Assembly (NCBI RefSeq): GCF_023149035.1 | Contig: NZ_JAHXMY010000002.1 | Span: forward strand, 1-64,000 | Length of the DNA stretch: 64,000 nucleotides | Direction of reading: 5' to 3' | Source of the DNA: Microbacterium sp. EYE_78 | GTDB taxonomy: Bacteria > Actinomycetota > Actinomycetes > Actinomycetales > Microbacteriaceae | Part shown: piece after piece, positions 55,387 through 63,958 of the stretch | Layout of the letters: each line of letters begins with the position of its first letter | Position numbering within the stretch: position 1 is the stretch's first letter | Notes under the pieces: generated by a model | Databases searched by the model: none | Told to the model about the DNA's origin: nothing | What the model saw: the letters and a program-made list of their open reading frames with translations, nothing else | Program-made: the position numbers and the translations under genes

Positions 55387-56726
55387 TCTGGGAGGTCGAC
55401 CAGCCGGAGAACCGGCCCGACGGGGTGGATGCCGCGGGGCGGCCGGATCCGGCCTACGCAGCGGCGCTCGGACTCATCCGCGCCCCCTTCGGGCGTCGTT
55501 CGCTGTCGTTCGTCATCGACTCCGTGATCTGGGTGCTGCTGCAGCTGCCGCTCTGGCTGGGCGCGGTACCGCTCCTCCTCAAACTCGCGACGGGCTCGAT
55601 CTCGCCCTACGGCTTCCTCAACCACCCCGACTTCGTCTTCGCGGTCGTCATGGCCGCCGTCTCGGTTGCGCTGAGCCTCGTGTTCGCAATCGTGCAGTGG
55701 GTGCTGCACGCGCGGCGGGGGTTCACCGTCGGCAAGGCGGTGACGGGACTGCGGAGCGTGAACGTCCGCACCCTCGAGCGTCCGGGAGCATGGCCCGTCC
55801 TGCTGCGGCTGGTGCTGGTCGGCGCGGCGGGCATCGTCCCGGCGCTCGGGACGGCCGTCATGCTCGCCTCGCCCACGTTCGATCCGCAGGAGCGCGGACG
55901 CGGGCTGCACGACCGAGCGGCGCGGATGTGGCTGGTCGACGCGCGGCGTGGCTTGAACCCATACGACGAGAAGCGGATGCGGGTCGCACGCAAGACCGTG
56001 AAGGCGGACCCTGTGCCCGAGCGCCCCGAACGGCCGTCCCTCGCCACGGCGACGCGTCCGGGCGAGGTGCCCGACTACCGTCCCGGCAACCGGATCAGCG
56101 CGGGTGTGCTCGGAGTCGGCCGTTCGCCCGAGGCGCCCATCGCGTCAGGGGAACCGGCACCGGCGCCCGTGCCCGATGGGGTCATCGACGCGGCGCCAGG
56201 CATGGAGGAGTCCCGGCGGACACCGCCTCCCCAGCGCGGGACGCTGGCGACAGGCGCGGTCCCCGGTTCCCCGCAGAGCCCGGTCGATCGCTCACGCCCC
56301 GGCCCTGGCCTGGCCGACGACTCGCGTCCTGCGCCGACGCCCGCGCCCACGGCGGCTCCCCGCGAGCCCGCGCCGGCTGCTGCGCCGGCGGCGCCGACCA
56401 CGCCGCGCCTGGCGCTCCGCTTCGACACCGGCGACGTGATCGAGGTCGACCGCCCCATCGTGGTCGGTCGCGATCCAGACTCCGCCGGGGTTCCGGGTGC
56501 GCACCCGATCCGGCTCCGGGACGAGAGCAGGTCGCTGTCGAAGACGCATGCGCTGGTGCTGCCGGCGGGAGGCGGCGTCGAGGTCGTCGACCGGCACTCG
56601 ACCAACGGCACCGCCGTCGTCCGCGCCGGCGTCGAGCAGGCCGCGTCTGCCGGATCGCCCATCTCGGCCGCCGTCGGCGACACCGTCCGTCTCGGCGACC
56701 GGCTCGCGGAGGTCGTCCTGCTGTGA
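55383..56726 (+). CDS. RDD membrane protein with C-terminal FHA domain
   Basis: A 447-residue protein. Residues about 28-185 form an RDD domain with three to four membrane helices (FGRRSLSFVIDSVIW opening, KAVTGLRSV). A Pro/Ala-rich linker (about 200-345) connects to an FHA domain (about 350-445) with VVGRDPDS, LSKTHALV and HSTNGT, the phosphothreonine-binding residues. It sits immediately upstream of the FHA-bearing secretion ATPase, so the two may be regulated together by a Ser/Thr kinase. It could be the membrane partner that replaces EccB/EccD. The kinase at 19448 is a conceivable regulator but not linked. Confidence 0.8.
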   Translation: MIWEVDQPENRPDGVDAAGRPDPAYAAALGLIRAPFGRRSLSFVIDSVIWVLLQLPLWLGAVPLLLKLATGSISPYGFLNHPDFVFAVVMAAVSVALSLVFAIVQWVLHARRGFTVGKAVTGLRSVNVRTLERPGAWPVLLRLVLVGAAGIVPALGTAVMLASPTFDPQERGRGLHDRAARMWLVDARRGLNPYDEKRMRVARKTVKADPVPERPERPSLATATRPGEVPDYRPGNRISAGVLGVGRSPEAPIASGEPAPAPVPDGVIDAAPGMEESRRTPPPQRGTLATGAVPGSPQSPVDRSRPGPGLADDSRPAPTPAPTAAPREPAPAAAPAAPTTPRLALRFDTGDVIEVDRPIVVGRDPDSAGVPGAHPIRLRDESRSLSKTHALVLPAGGGVEVVDRHSTNGTAVVRAGVEQAASAGSPISAAVGDTVRLGDRLAEVVLL

Positions 56727-56787
56727 ACACCCCTCTCTCGCACGCCCCCTCGAATCCCGGCACCACCGGCACCATCGGAGACGCGCC

Positions 56788-59700
56788 ATGCGCCTGAAAC
56801 TGACCCTGCACCGTCACGATCACGACCCCGTGGACATCGTCGTCACGGCCGATTCGACGGCGACGGTCGGTGACGTCGCGCGGTACATCGCGGCATCCGA
56901 CCCGACCCGGTCCCTGGTCTTCGGCGACGACGACGTCCTGACCCTGTCGGTGGCGCCCCCGACGGCAGCGCGCGGGGTCGAGCTTCCGCACGACCTGCCG
57001 ATCGGCGAAGCCCCGATCGGATCGGGGTTCACCGCCTCGATCGTCAACCACGGCGCCGCCTTCGTCGCCGCGGGCAGGGGGGAGGCGGTCGGCATCCTCC
57101 GCGCGACCGCGGGGCCGCTCGCCGGGCAGGAGTTCGCCCTCGCGGCTGGGCACGTGTCGATCGGGCGGGACGCGGGCAACGACGTCGTCCTCGCCGACCC
57201 GATGGTCTCCAAGCGCCATGCGCGTCTCGAAGTCGGCGCGCACGCCGAGATCGTCGACCTCAACTCCGCCAACGGGGTGCTCGTCGACGGCGTCGAGGTG
57301 CAGCGTGTCCGCGTCGAAGACGGCCGACCGTTCGTCATCGGCGGAACCACGCTGGTCGTGTATCTGACGCGGGTCTGGGACGGCGGCGCCGCCGAGGACC
57401 CCGTGATCGAGCGCGGCGGCGGCCTGCTGTTCAACCGCAGTCCGCGCGTCGAGGTGCGCTACCCGGGCACCCGCTTCAAGCCGCCGCGTCTGCCCACCGA
57501 GAAGATCGGCAAGATCTTCCCGTGGCCGATCCTGGTGGCCCCGATCATCATGGGTGCGGCGCTCTTCGCGCTGAATGGCAATCCCCGCTCGCTGCTGCTC
57601 ATCGTCATGACCCCGCTCATGGCGTTCGGCAACCTCATCAACCAGTCCGTCCAGAGCAAGAAGAGCGAGAACCACGAGCGCCTGCTCTTCGAGCGGCAGT
57701 TCGAGCAGCTCGAAGAGGACTTCTTCCGCGGCAAACCGGCGGAGGAGCGGGCGCGCAACGCCGAGGCGCCGGCGGTCGCCGACGTCTTCGAAGAGGCGAT
57801 GCGCCTGGGACCCATGCTGTGGACGCGGCGTCCGGAGCACTGGAACTTCCTCGCGCTCCGGCTCGGGACGTGTTCGCTGCCGGCGCGCAACGCGATCGAC
57901 GACACCGATACGCCCGAGGGGCTGCCCGAGTACATCGATCGCGTCGACCGCCTGCGCGAGCGGTACGCGACGGTCGACGACGTCCCGATCTTCGAGACGC
58001 TGGCGGCAGCCGGCTCGATCGGCATCGCGGGTCCCCGCACGCTCGTCGCCGACGCGATGCGAGGCGTGGCTGTGCAGCTGTTCGGGCTCCATGCGCCGAA
58101 CGACGTGGTGACGGTCGCGTTCTCGGATGCCTCATGGACCCCCGAGCTCGAGTGGCTCAAGTGGCTGCCGCACACCTCGTCGGAGCGCAGCCCGTTCCGC
58201 GGTGCGGCGCTCGCGGACTCCGCGCCGAGCGCCGCGGCGCTGCTGAACTCCCTCGAGGAGTACGTGCGGCGTGCCGCCGGGGGAGGCAAGGGCGAGCCGC
58301 GCGGCCCGTTCAAAGACGACTGGAACCCCCTGCAGTACGGCACCGATGTCGCCCGAGCCGCTGAGGACCGGCAGCGCACGCCCCCGGTGTCGGTCGTCGT
58401 CTTCGTCACCGGCGACGCTCCGGTCGACCGCGGTCGCCTCACCGACGTCCTCGAGAAGGGCGCCGACCACGGCGTCCACGCCGTCTTCGTCTCTTCGACC
58501 GTCGAGTCGCTGCCGGCAGTGTGCCGCAGCTTCATCGAGCTGCGCGCCGAGCTCTCCGACGCCCGCGTGGGTCTCGTCCGCAGCGGCGAGAGCTTCGACC
58601 ACGCCGAGGTCGAAGGGGTCTCGAACGCCTACATGGAGATGTTCGCCCGTCGCTTGGCGCCGGTCGTGGATGCGAGCACGGTCGTGCACGACGCATCCGA
58701 CATCCCGAACGCGGTCATGTTCCTGCAGCTCGTCGACCCGGCCATCGCAGAGAACCCCGCCGTGGTGATCGAGCGGTGGCGACAGAACAACACGATCCTC
58801 GACCGCACGCCCACGCCCAGGCCGCGCCTGAAGAAGGCCGGCACCCTCCGCGCCATCATCGGGCAGGGGCCGAGCGACGCGATGCTGCTCGATCTGCGGA
58901 CGCAGGGCCCCCACGCGCTCGTGGGCGGGACGACCGGCTCGGGCAAGTCGGAGTTCCTCCAGGCGTGGGTGCTCGGCATGGCCGCCGCGCACAGCCCCGA
59001 CCGCGTCACGTTCCTCTTCGTCGACTACAAGGGCGGATCCGCCTTTGCGGACTGCGTCGACCTGCCGCACTGCGTGGGGCTCGTGACCGACCTGAACCCG
59101 CACCTCGTCCGCCGTGCGCTCACGAGCCTCCGAGCCGAGCTGCAGCACCGCGAGCACCTCCTCAATCGCAAGAAGGCCAAGGACCTCCTCGAGCTCGAGA
59201 AGCGGCAGGACCCCGAGTGCCCGCCCTCGCTCGTGCTCGTCATCGACGAGTTCGCCGCGCTGGCGTCGGAGATGCCCGAGTTCGTCGACGGGGTGGTCGA
59301 CATCGCCCAGCGGGGCCGCTCCCTCGGCATCCACCTCATCATGGCCACGCAGCGCCCCGCGGGTGTCATCAAGGACAACCTCCGGGCGAACACGAACCTC
59401 CGCATCGCGCTCCGCATGGCGGACGAGGCGGACTCGCGCGACGTGGTCGACGACGACGTCGCGGCGAGCTTCCCGGCATCCGTCCCCGGCCGCGCGATCG
59501 CGAAAACGGGTCCGGGGCGCCTGGTCCCCTTCCAATCGGCGTACACCGGCGGATGGACCAGCCAGGAGGACACCGCCGTCGCCGAGGTCCGCGTCTCGGA
59601 GCTCCGCTTCGGCGCTGCCGCGGAGTGGGAGCCCGACCGTCCGGCCGAATCGGACTCCCATGAGGAGGACCTCGGTCCCAACGACCAGAAGCGCATCGTG

Positions 59701-61383
59701 TCGACGCTCGTCGAGGCGAGGAAGGTCGCCCGCCTGCCGCTGCCGCGACGTCCGTGGCTCGACGACCTGTCCGCGCTCGTCGATCTGGCCGACCTCGCGA
59801 ACGACGGCGACACCCGCATCCCGATCGCCCTCATGGACGTTCCCGAGAAGCAGCTGCAGGAGTCGGCGGCCTTCGTCCCCGACCGCGACGGCTCCCTTGT
59901 CGTCTACGGCACGTCCGGATCCGGCAAGTCGACCGTCCTCAAGACGATCGGCACGGCCGCCGGCATGCGCCCCGACCGCGGCCGGGTGAACGTGTACTGC
60001 CTCGACTTCGCCACCGGCGCCCTCGGCGCGCTGTCAGCGCTGCCGCACGTGGGATCGGTCGTCGACGGGTCCGACGTGGAGCGCATCCAGCGGCTGTTCC
60101 GCACACTCGACGGCGAGATGGACCGACGGGCCACCGCGTTCTCGACGGCGAGCGCGGCGACCCTGCAGGAGTACCGCGAGATCGCGGATCCGAACCTGCC
60201 GCGCATCATCCTGCTCATCGACAACTTCCCCGAATTCAAGAAGGACTGGGAGGTCGCCCCTGGGCGCGGGCCGTTCTACCGCACCTTCATGCGGATTCTC
60301 GGCGAAGGCCGCACGCTGGGCGTCCACACGGTGCTCACGGCGGACCGCGGCAACGCGGTGCCGAGCGCCGTCGCCTCGAACATCCCCCGCAAGGTCGTGC
60401 TCCGCATGGGCGACCCGTCGCAGTACATGCTGCTGGGCACGCCCCGTGACGTGCTGGATGAGCAGTCCGCCCCCGGTCGCGCGGTGATCGACGGCCACGA
60501 GGCGCAGATCGCCGTCCTCGGCGGCACCTCGAACGCGGTGGAGCAGACGAAGGCGCTCGGTGCGCTCGGCGCGAAGCTCCGGGCGGAGGGCGTGCGGGAT
60601 CTGCCCGAGATCGGCGCCCTGCCCACTGCGGTCCCCGCGTCGGACATGCCTGCCCGTGTCGACGGGATGCCGGTGTTCGGCGTCGCGGACGACACCCTGT
60701 CGGCGCACGGCTTCGAGCCGATCGGTTCGTTCGTGATCTCGGGGCCCCCGGCATCCGGTCGCACCAACGGCCTGAAGTCGCTCGTGACGGCGATGGAGCG
60801 CTTCGATCCGGGCGTGCAGATGTACCACTTCGGCAGCCGCCGCGCGGAGCTCAAGGACTTCCGTCCCTGGGTGAAGAGCGCCACCCGCCCCGACGACGAG
60901 AAGGAGCTGGCGACCGAGCTGACGGAGCTCGTCACGCGGGAGCTGTCGGAGGGCCGCATCCTGATCGTCATCGAGGACATGCCCCACCTCTCGGACGGCC
61001 CCGCGGACCGCCCCATGCGAGCGCTCCTGCAGGCCATGAACGACAGTGAGCACATGCTCATCGGCGAGGCGGAGATCTCCCGTGCGAGCGGCAGCATCGG
61101 CGTCCTCGGCGAGTGGAAGGCCGGCAGGCAGGGCATCGTGCTCAAGCCCGACACGTACGACGGCGAGGCGATCTTCAAGACGCCGTTCGGCCGCGTCAAG
61201 CGGTCGGACTTCCCCGTCGGCCGCGGCATCTTCGTGCAGGCTGGTCGCTCGGTCACAGTGCAGATGCCGCTCGTCGCGGATGTCGCGCCCGCCGCGGAGC
61301 CGGTCGTCAGCGTGCCGACCACCCGTGCTGCGGCCCGCGAAGCGGTGACGGCGGATGCCGCGGGCACGACGCTGGGGGCTTGA
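56788..61383 (+). CDS. EssC/EccC-like type VII secretion ATPase with FHA domain
   Basis: A 1531-residue FtsK/SpoIIIE-type ATPase, the motor of type VII secretion. An N-terminal beta domain (1-95) and an FHA domain (about 103-195: IGRDAGND, SKRHARLE, NSANGVLVDG) precede two membrane helices (about 243-285). Three ATPase modules follow: Walker A GTTGSGKS (about 714-721) with Walker B VLVIDEF; GTSGSGKS (1041-1048) with IILLIDNF; and a third GPPASGRT (1319-1326), lacking the lysine, with ILIVIEDM. The N-terminal FHA and single-chain layout resemble Firmicutes EssC more than two-part mycobacterial EccC. Start ATG 56788, after GGAG. No EccB/D/E lies nearby. Confidence 0.88.
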   Translation: MRLKLTLHRHDHDPVDIVVTADSTATVGDVARYIAASDPTRSLVFGDDDVLTLSVAPPTAARGVELPHDLPIGEAPIGSGFTASIVNHGAAFVAAGRGEAVGILRATAGPLAGQEFALAAGHVSIGRDAGNDVVLADPMVSKRHARLEVGAHAEIVDLNSANGVLVDGVEVQRVRVEDGRPFVIGGTTLVVYLTRVWDGGAAEDPVIERGGGLLFNRSPRVEVRYPGTRFKPPRLPTEKIGKIFPWPILVAPIIMGAALFALNGNPRSLLLIVMTPLMAFGNLINQSVQSKKSENHERLLFERQFEQLEEDFFRGKPAEERARNAEAPAVADVFEEAMRLGPMLWTRRPEHWNFLALRLGTCSLPARNAIDDTDTPEGLPEYIDRVDRLRERYATVDDVPIFETLAAAGSIGIAGPRTLVADAMRGVAVQLFGLHAPNDVVTVAFSDASWTPELEWLKWLPHTSSERSPFRGAALADSAPSAAALLNSLEEYVRRAAGGGKGEPRGPFKDDWNPLQYGTDVARAAEDRQRTPPVSVVVFVTGDAPVDRGRLTDVLEKGADHGVHAVFVSSTVESLPAVCRSFIELRAELSDARVGLVRSGESFDHAEVEGVSNAYMEMFARRLAPVVDASTVVHDASDIPNAVMFLQLVDPAIAENPAVVIERWRQNNTILDRTPTPRPRLKKAGTLRAIIGQGPSDAMLLDLRTQGPHALVGGTTGSGKSEFLQAWVLGMAAAHSPDRVTFLFVDYKGGSAFADCVDLPHCVGLVTDLNPHLVRRALTSLRAELQHREHLLNRKKAKDLLELEKRQDPECPPSLVLVIDEFAALASEMPEFVDGVVDIAQRGRSLGIHLIMATQRPAGVIKDNLRANTNLRIALRMADEADSRDVVDDDVAASFPASVPGRAIAKTGPGRLVPFQSAYTGGWTSQEDTAVAEVRVSELRFGAAAEWEPDRPAESDSHEEDLGPNDQKRIVSTLVEARKVARLPLPRRPWLDDLSALVDLADLANDGDTRIPIALMDVPEKQLQESAAFVPDRDGSLVVYGTSGSGKSTVLKTIGTAAGMRPDRGRVNVYCLDFATGALGALSALPHVGSVVDGSDVERIQRLFRTLDGEMDRRATAFSTASAATLQEYREIADPNLPRIILLIDNFPEFKKDWEVAPGRGPFYRTFMRILGEGRTLGVHTVLTADRGNAVPSAVASNIPRKVVLRMGDPSQYMLLGTPRDVLDEQSAPGRAVIDGHEAQIAVLGGTSNAVEQTKALGALGAKLRAEGVRDLPEIGALPTAVPASDMPARVDGMPVFGVADDTLSAHGFEPIGSFVISGPPASGRTNGLKSLVTAMERFDPGVQMYHFGSRRAELKDFRPWVKSATRPDDEKELATELTELVTRELSEGRILIVIEDMPHLSDGPADRPMRALLQAMNDSEHMLIGEAEISRASGSIGVLGEWKAGRQGIVLKPDTYDGEAIFKTPFGRVKRSDFPVGRGIFVQAGRSVTVQMPLVADVAPAAEPVVSVPTTRAAAREAVTADAAGTTLGA

Positions 61384-61398
61384 GCCGTCGATCGGAAC

Positions 61399-61442
61399 GG
61401 GGACTTCTCCCCATGTGCGTGGCGACGACTCCTGCCTACGCT
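61399..61442 (+). promoter_or_regulatory. Secretion-locus promoter module 2
   Basis: GGGGACTTCTCCCCAT (61399-61414; arms GGGGA/TCCCC) is followed after exactly 22 nt by a -10 box TACGCT (61437-61442), then GGGGAGG and GTG 61463. It gives the second carrier-effector cassette its own promoter, separate from the ATPase transcript that stops 15 bases before it. Confidence 0.7.
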
Positions 61443-61462
61443 CGCTGGGGAGGTGATGCGCT

Positions 61463-62167
61463 GTGGGCATGATGCTGCCGAACGAACTGATCTGGGTGAT
61501 GGAGAAGCTCGGATTCGAATGGCCCGACGTCGACGAGGACGAGCTGCGACGCGGCGCGCAGATCGTCTCCCACTTCCGCGACGACCTCGAGGACTCCCTG
61601 CAGGCCATCGACCGGAAGGTGAACGGAGACCTGGCCGCGGCGATGCGGGGCCAGGCTGGGCCGGCCTTCGTCTCGGCGTGGAACACCAACCGATCGCAGA
61701 ACCTGCAGAAGCTCGTCGACCTGCTGGGGCCCGTTCCGCCGGGGATGGACTTCGCCGCGGGCGTCGTGCTCGGGCTCAAGATCAAGGTCATCGCCGACGT
61801 CACGACGACGATGATCGCGCTGGTCGGCATGCTCACCAACCCCATCACCGCGGTCGGTGCCGGCCCCATGCTCATCATCAAGAAGAAGCTGCTGAACGCC
61901 GCGGTCGACATCGCGATCGAGCAGGCGCTGAACCAGATCCTGCCGACGGTCATCGAGCCGCTCGTCGATGAAATGCCCGCCGTCGTCATGGCCGCGCTGA
62001 ACGCTCCCGTCGTCGAGGCCGTGGCCGGCAACCCGGACGAGTTCTACGCCGACCTGCAGGCGCTCGAGCAGTCCGAGGAGGAGCTCGATCTGCGGGCTGC
62101 CGACATCGAATCGCTGATGGACCGGCTGATGGCCGACCTGGCCGGACTGCACATCACGGGGGACTGA
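61463..62167 (+). CDS. WXG100-like carrier protein 2
   Basis: A 234-residue paralog of the protein at 50555, identical in length and very similar throughout (MMLPNELIWVMEKLGFEWPD, NTNRSQNLQKLVDLLGPVP, NPITAVGAGPMLIIKKKL, EFYADLQALE); they differ mainly in the first helix pair and the C-terminal 30 residues. The start is GTG 61463 with GGGGAGG upstream. The Ntox15 effector starts three bases after its stop. The differing C-terminus could set which effector is carried. Confidence 0.78.
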   Translation: MGMMLPNELIWVMEKLGFEWPDVDEDELRRGAQIVSHFRDDLEDSLQAIDRKVNGDLAAAMRGQAGPAFVSAWNTNRSQNLQKLVDLLGPVPPGMDFAAGVVLGLKIKVIADVTTTMIALVGMLTNPITAVGAGPMLIIKKKLLNAAVDIAIEQALNQILPTVIEPLVDEMPAVVMAALNAPVVEAVAGNPDEFYADLQALEQSEEELDLRAADIESLMDRLMADLAGLHITGD

Positions 62168-62170
62168 CGG

Positions 62171-62800
62171 ATGGCACGAGTCGGAGACGAACTCATCAAG
62201 CCGATGCTGCGGGCGCTGGACGACATCCCGGTCCACGGTCGGCAGCTCGGCGAGATGGTGCGAGGCTTGCGCGGCAAGCAGCGACGCAACCGCGACGGTG
62301 TCGAAGACATCGACACGTTCGATGTCACCTTGCGTCCGTTCAAGCGGAACAAGAAGCACGACCCGGTCGAGTACGACCGCCAGTACAACGAGCAGATGGA
62401 CGCACTGCAGCAGATGCCGCTGTCCGACTGGCTCCGCAACCGCACCGAGTACCTGCAGAACGGCCGCACGCCCGACTCGCTCAGGGCGCAGGAGTATGCG
62501 CGGGAGCTGTCATTCGAAGAGAAGGTGACCGAGCTCGTCGAAGCCGGCCAGGATTACGACGATGCGTATGCCTCCGCCACCGACTGGATGCGTACCCAAG
62601 CCGCGACGCACCGCCTCGATGGAATCGCCGGTGGGGACGTGACAGACATCTCCGGTGTGGGTGACGCTCGGATCAACTCGTCACTCGGATCGCAATGGCG
62701 CACGCGTGTGGGTGACATCGACCAAGCTGTCGTTCGCTATCTGGAGGCGAACCCGGGCGTCGACATCACCAGGGTCTATATGAACGTCGTCGTTCGATAG
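62171..62800 (+). CDS. Secreted effector 3, Ntox15 DNase-type toxin
   Basis: A 209-residue effector. Residues 1-45 (GDELIKPMLRAL, PVHGRQLGEM) match the other two effectors. The rest is a polymorphic toxin type 15 domain: Y..QYNEQMDALQQM, WLRNRTEYLQNGR, then H-x-x-D in THRLDGIAGGD, and GVGDARINSSLGSQWRTRV. Ntox15 toxins such as Agrobacterium Tde1/Tde2 are DNases needing the HxxD residues, which are intact. The start is ATG 62171. Its TAG stop forms part of a -10 box for the immunity gene. Ntox15 is best known from type VI effectors. Confidence 0.85.
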   Translation: MARVGDELIKPMLRALDDIPVHGRQLGEMVRGLRGKQRRNRDGVEDIDTFDVTLRPFKRNKKHDPVEYDRQYNEQMDALQQMPLSDWLRNRTEYLQNGRTPDSLRAQEYARELSFEEKVTELVEAGQDYDDAYASATDWMRTQAATHRLDGIAGGDVTDISGVGDARINSSLGSQWRTRVGDIDQAVVRYLEANPGVDITRVYMNVVVR

Positions 62801-62803
62801 GTT
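62798..62803 (+). promoter_or_regulatory. -10 box of the immunity gene over the toxin stop codon
   Basis: TAGGTT (62798-62803) contains the toxin's TAG stop and lies six bases before the immunity ATG at 62810, the leaderless spacing seen throughout the window. It would let immunity be made without toxin. Confidence 0.45.
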
Positions 62804-62809
62804 GTGGGA

Positions 62810-63370
62810 ATGGTCGAGATTGCTGACTTCGTCGAGCACGCCCCTGTCGAACCCGACGTCATTGCCGCATATCGCGATCGGGTACCCCCGGAACTGGTCG
62901 AGATCTGGGAAGAGTACGGATACGGCACGTTCGGCGAGGGTTTCATCCGCGTGATCAATCCCGCCGTGTACGAAGCGGAGCTGGGCGACCGGCTCGGGAA
63001 GACGCAGGGCGACGGCATCTCCATCCCCGTCATGGTCACCGGCCTTGGCGACGTGATCACGTGGGAACCGAGTATGGGCGGCCTGATCGCGCTGATGTTC
63101 CGAAGCAATCGAGGCGCGGGTTTGGGCAAGGTGTCCAGCTTCCTGACCTTGACGCGTGCAGGCGGCGCGCGTCACCTTGCGCGGGTTCTGGACTGGGGTG
63201 TGTTCCCCGAAGCGGTCGCGGCGCAGGGCGCGCCGGACTTCGATGAGTCGTTCATCTTTGTCCCGCTGCCGTCGTTGGGTGGGCCGGGCACGGTCGACAC
63301 GCTTCAGAAGCGTCAGACGCTCTCGGCTATCCAGGTCATGGTCGATCTGCAGGGTCCCATCGGTCACTGA
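62810..63370 (+). CDS. Tdi1-like immunity protein (GAD-like/DUF1851)
   Basis: A 186-residue protein with a GAD-like N-terminal domain (FVEHAPVEPDVIAAYRDRVP, IWEEYGYGTFGEGFIRVINP) and a C-terminal T6SS_Tdi1_C-type (DUF1851) domain (ITWEPSMGGL, DESFIFVPLPSLGG). This is the architecture of Tdi1, the immunity protein of the Ntox15 DNase Tde1, which confirms the pairing with the gene upstream. The start is ATG 62810 rather than GTG 62804, supported by the -10 spacing. Codon use is less biased than in the housekeeping genes. Confidence 0.82.
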   Translation: MVEIADFVEHAPVEPDVIAAYRDRVPPELVEIWEEYGYGTFGEGFIRVINPAVYEAELGDRLGKTQGDGISIPVMVTGLGDVITWEPSMGGLIALMFRSNRGAGLGKVSSFLTLTRAGGARHLARVLDWGVFPEAVAAQGAPDFDESFIFVPLPSLGGPGTVDTLQKRQTLSAIQVMVDLQGPIGH

Positions 63371-63406
63371 TCGACCACACCTGAGTTCGTCCCCAGGTCA
63401 GAAACC

Positions 63407-63839
63407 ATGGTCCAGATCGAGGATTTCGTCCCGCATGCTCCGGTGGAGCCGGAAGTGGTCGCTGCGTACCGTGACCGGGTTCCCGCGGAGATCGTCGAGA
63501 TCTGGGAGCAGTACGGGTACGGCACGTTCGGCGAGGGGTTCATCCGCGTGATCAACCCTGCGGTGTACGAGGCTGAGCTGGGCGACCGCATCACCTGGGA
63601 GCCCAGCCTCGGGGGCCTGGTGGCGCTTCATTTCCGGGAGCAACGCGGTACGGGTCTGGGGAAGCCGGCGTCGTTCCTGACGCTGCTGGGGCTCGACGGC
63701 GCCCGCATTCGATGAGTCGTTCATCTTCGTTCCCCTTCCTTCCCTGGGCGGACCTGGCACAGTCGACACCCTGCAGAAACGCCCCACGCTCTCGGCGATC
63801 CAGATGATGGTCGATCTCCAGGGGCCCATCGGGCACTGA
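63407..63839 (+). pseudogene. Decayed second copy of the Tdi1-like immunity gene
   Basis: From ATG 63407 the frame follows the intact gene at 62810 (FVPHAPVEPEVVAAYRDRVP, YGYGTFGEGFIRVINP). Two losses follow: about 21 codons missing in frame after LGD (near 63582), and a second deletion near 63700 that changes the frame and makes an early stop at 63715. The original C-terminus (FDESFIFVPLPSLGG to LQGPIGH, TGA 63837-63839) continues in another frame. The copies differ at many silent sites, so the duplication is not recent. Confidence 0.8.
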
Positions 63840-63914
63840 GCGCACGCGCGGAATTGCGCCGCCGACCAGCCCTTCGCCTCGGTGAGCAACCGGTCTGACG
63901 AAGGATTGTCAAGA

Positions 63915-63958
63915 GGGGACTTCTCCCCATGGGGTCGGGGGGACCTCTTCGCTAGCAT
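63915..63958 (+). promoter_or_regulatory. Secretion-locus promoter module 3
   Basis: GGGGACTTCTCCCCAT (63915-63930) stands exactly 22 nt before TAGCAT (63953-63958), the same layout as modules 1 and 2. GCGGGGG and an ATG at 63973 (codons for MKRVLRTTT) follow, but only 28 bases remain, so the gene itself cannot be judged. It predicts another carrier-effector cassette beyond the window. Confidence 0.65.
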
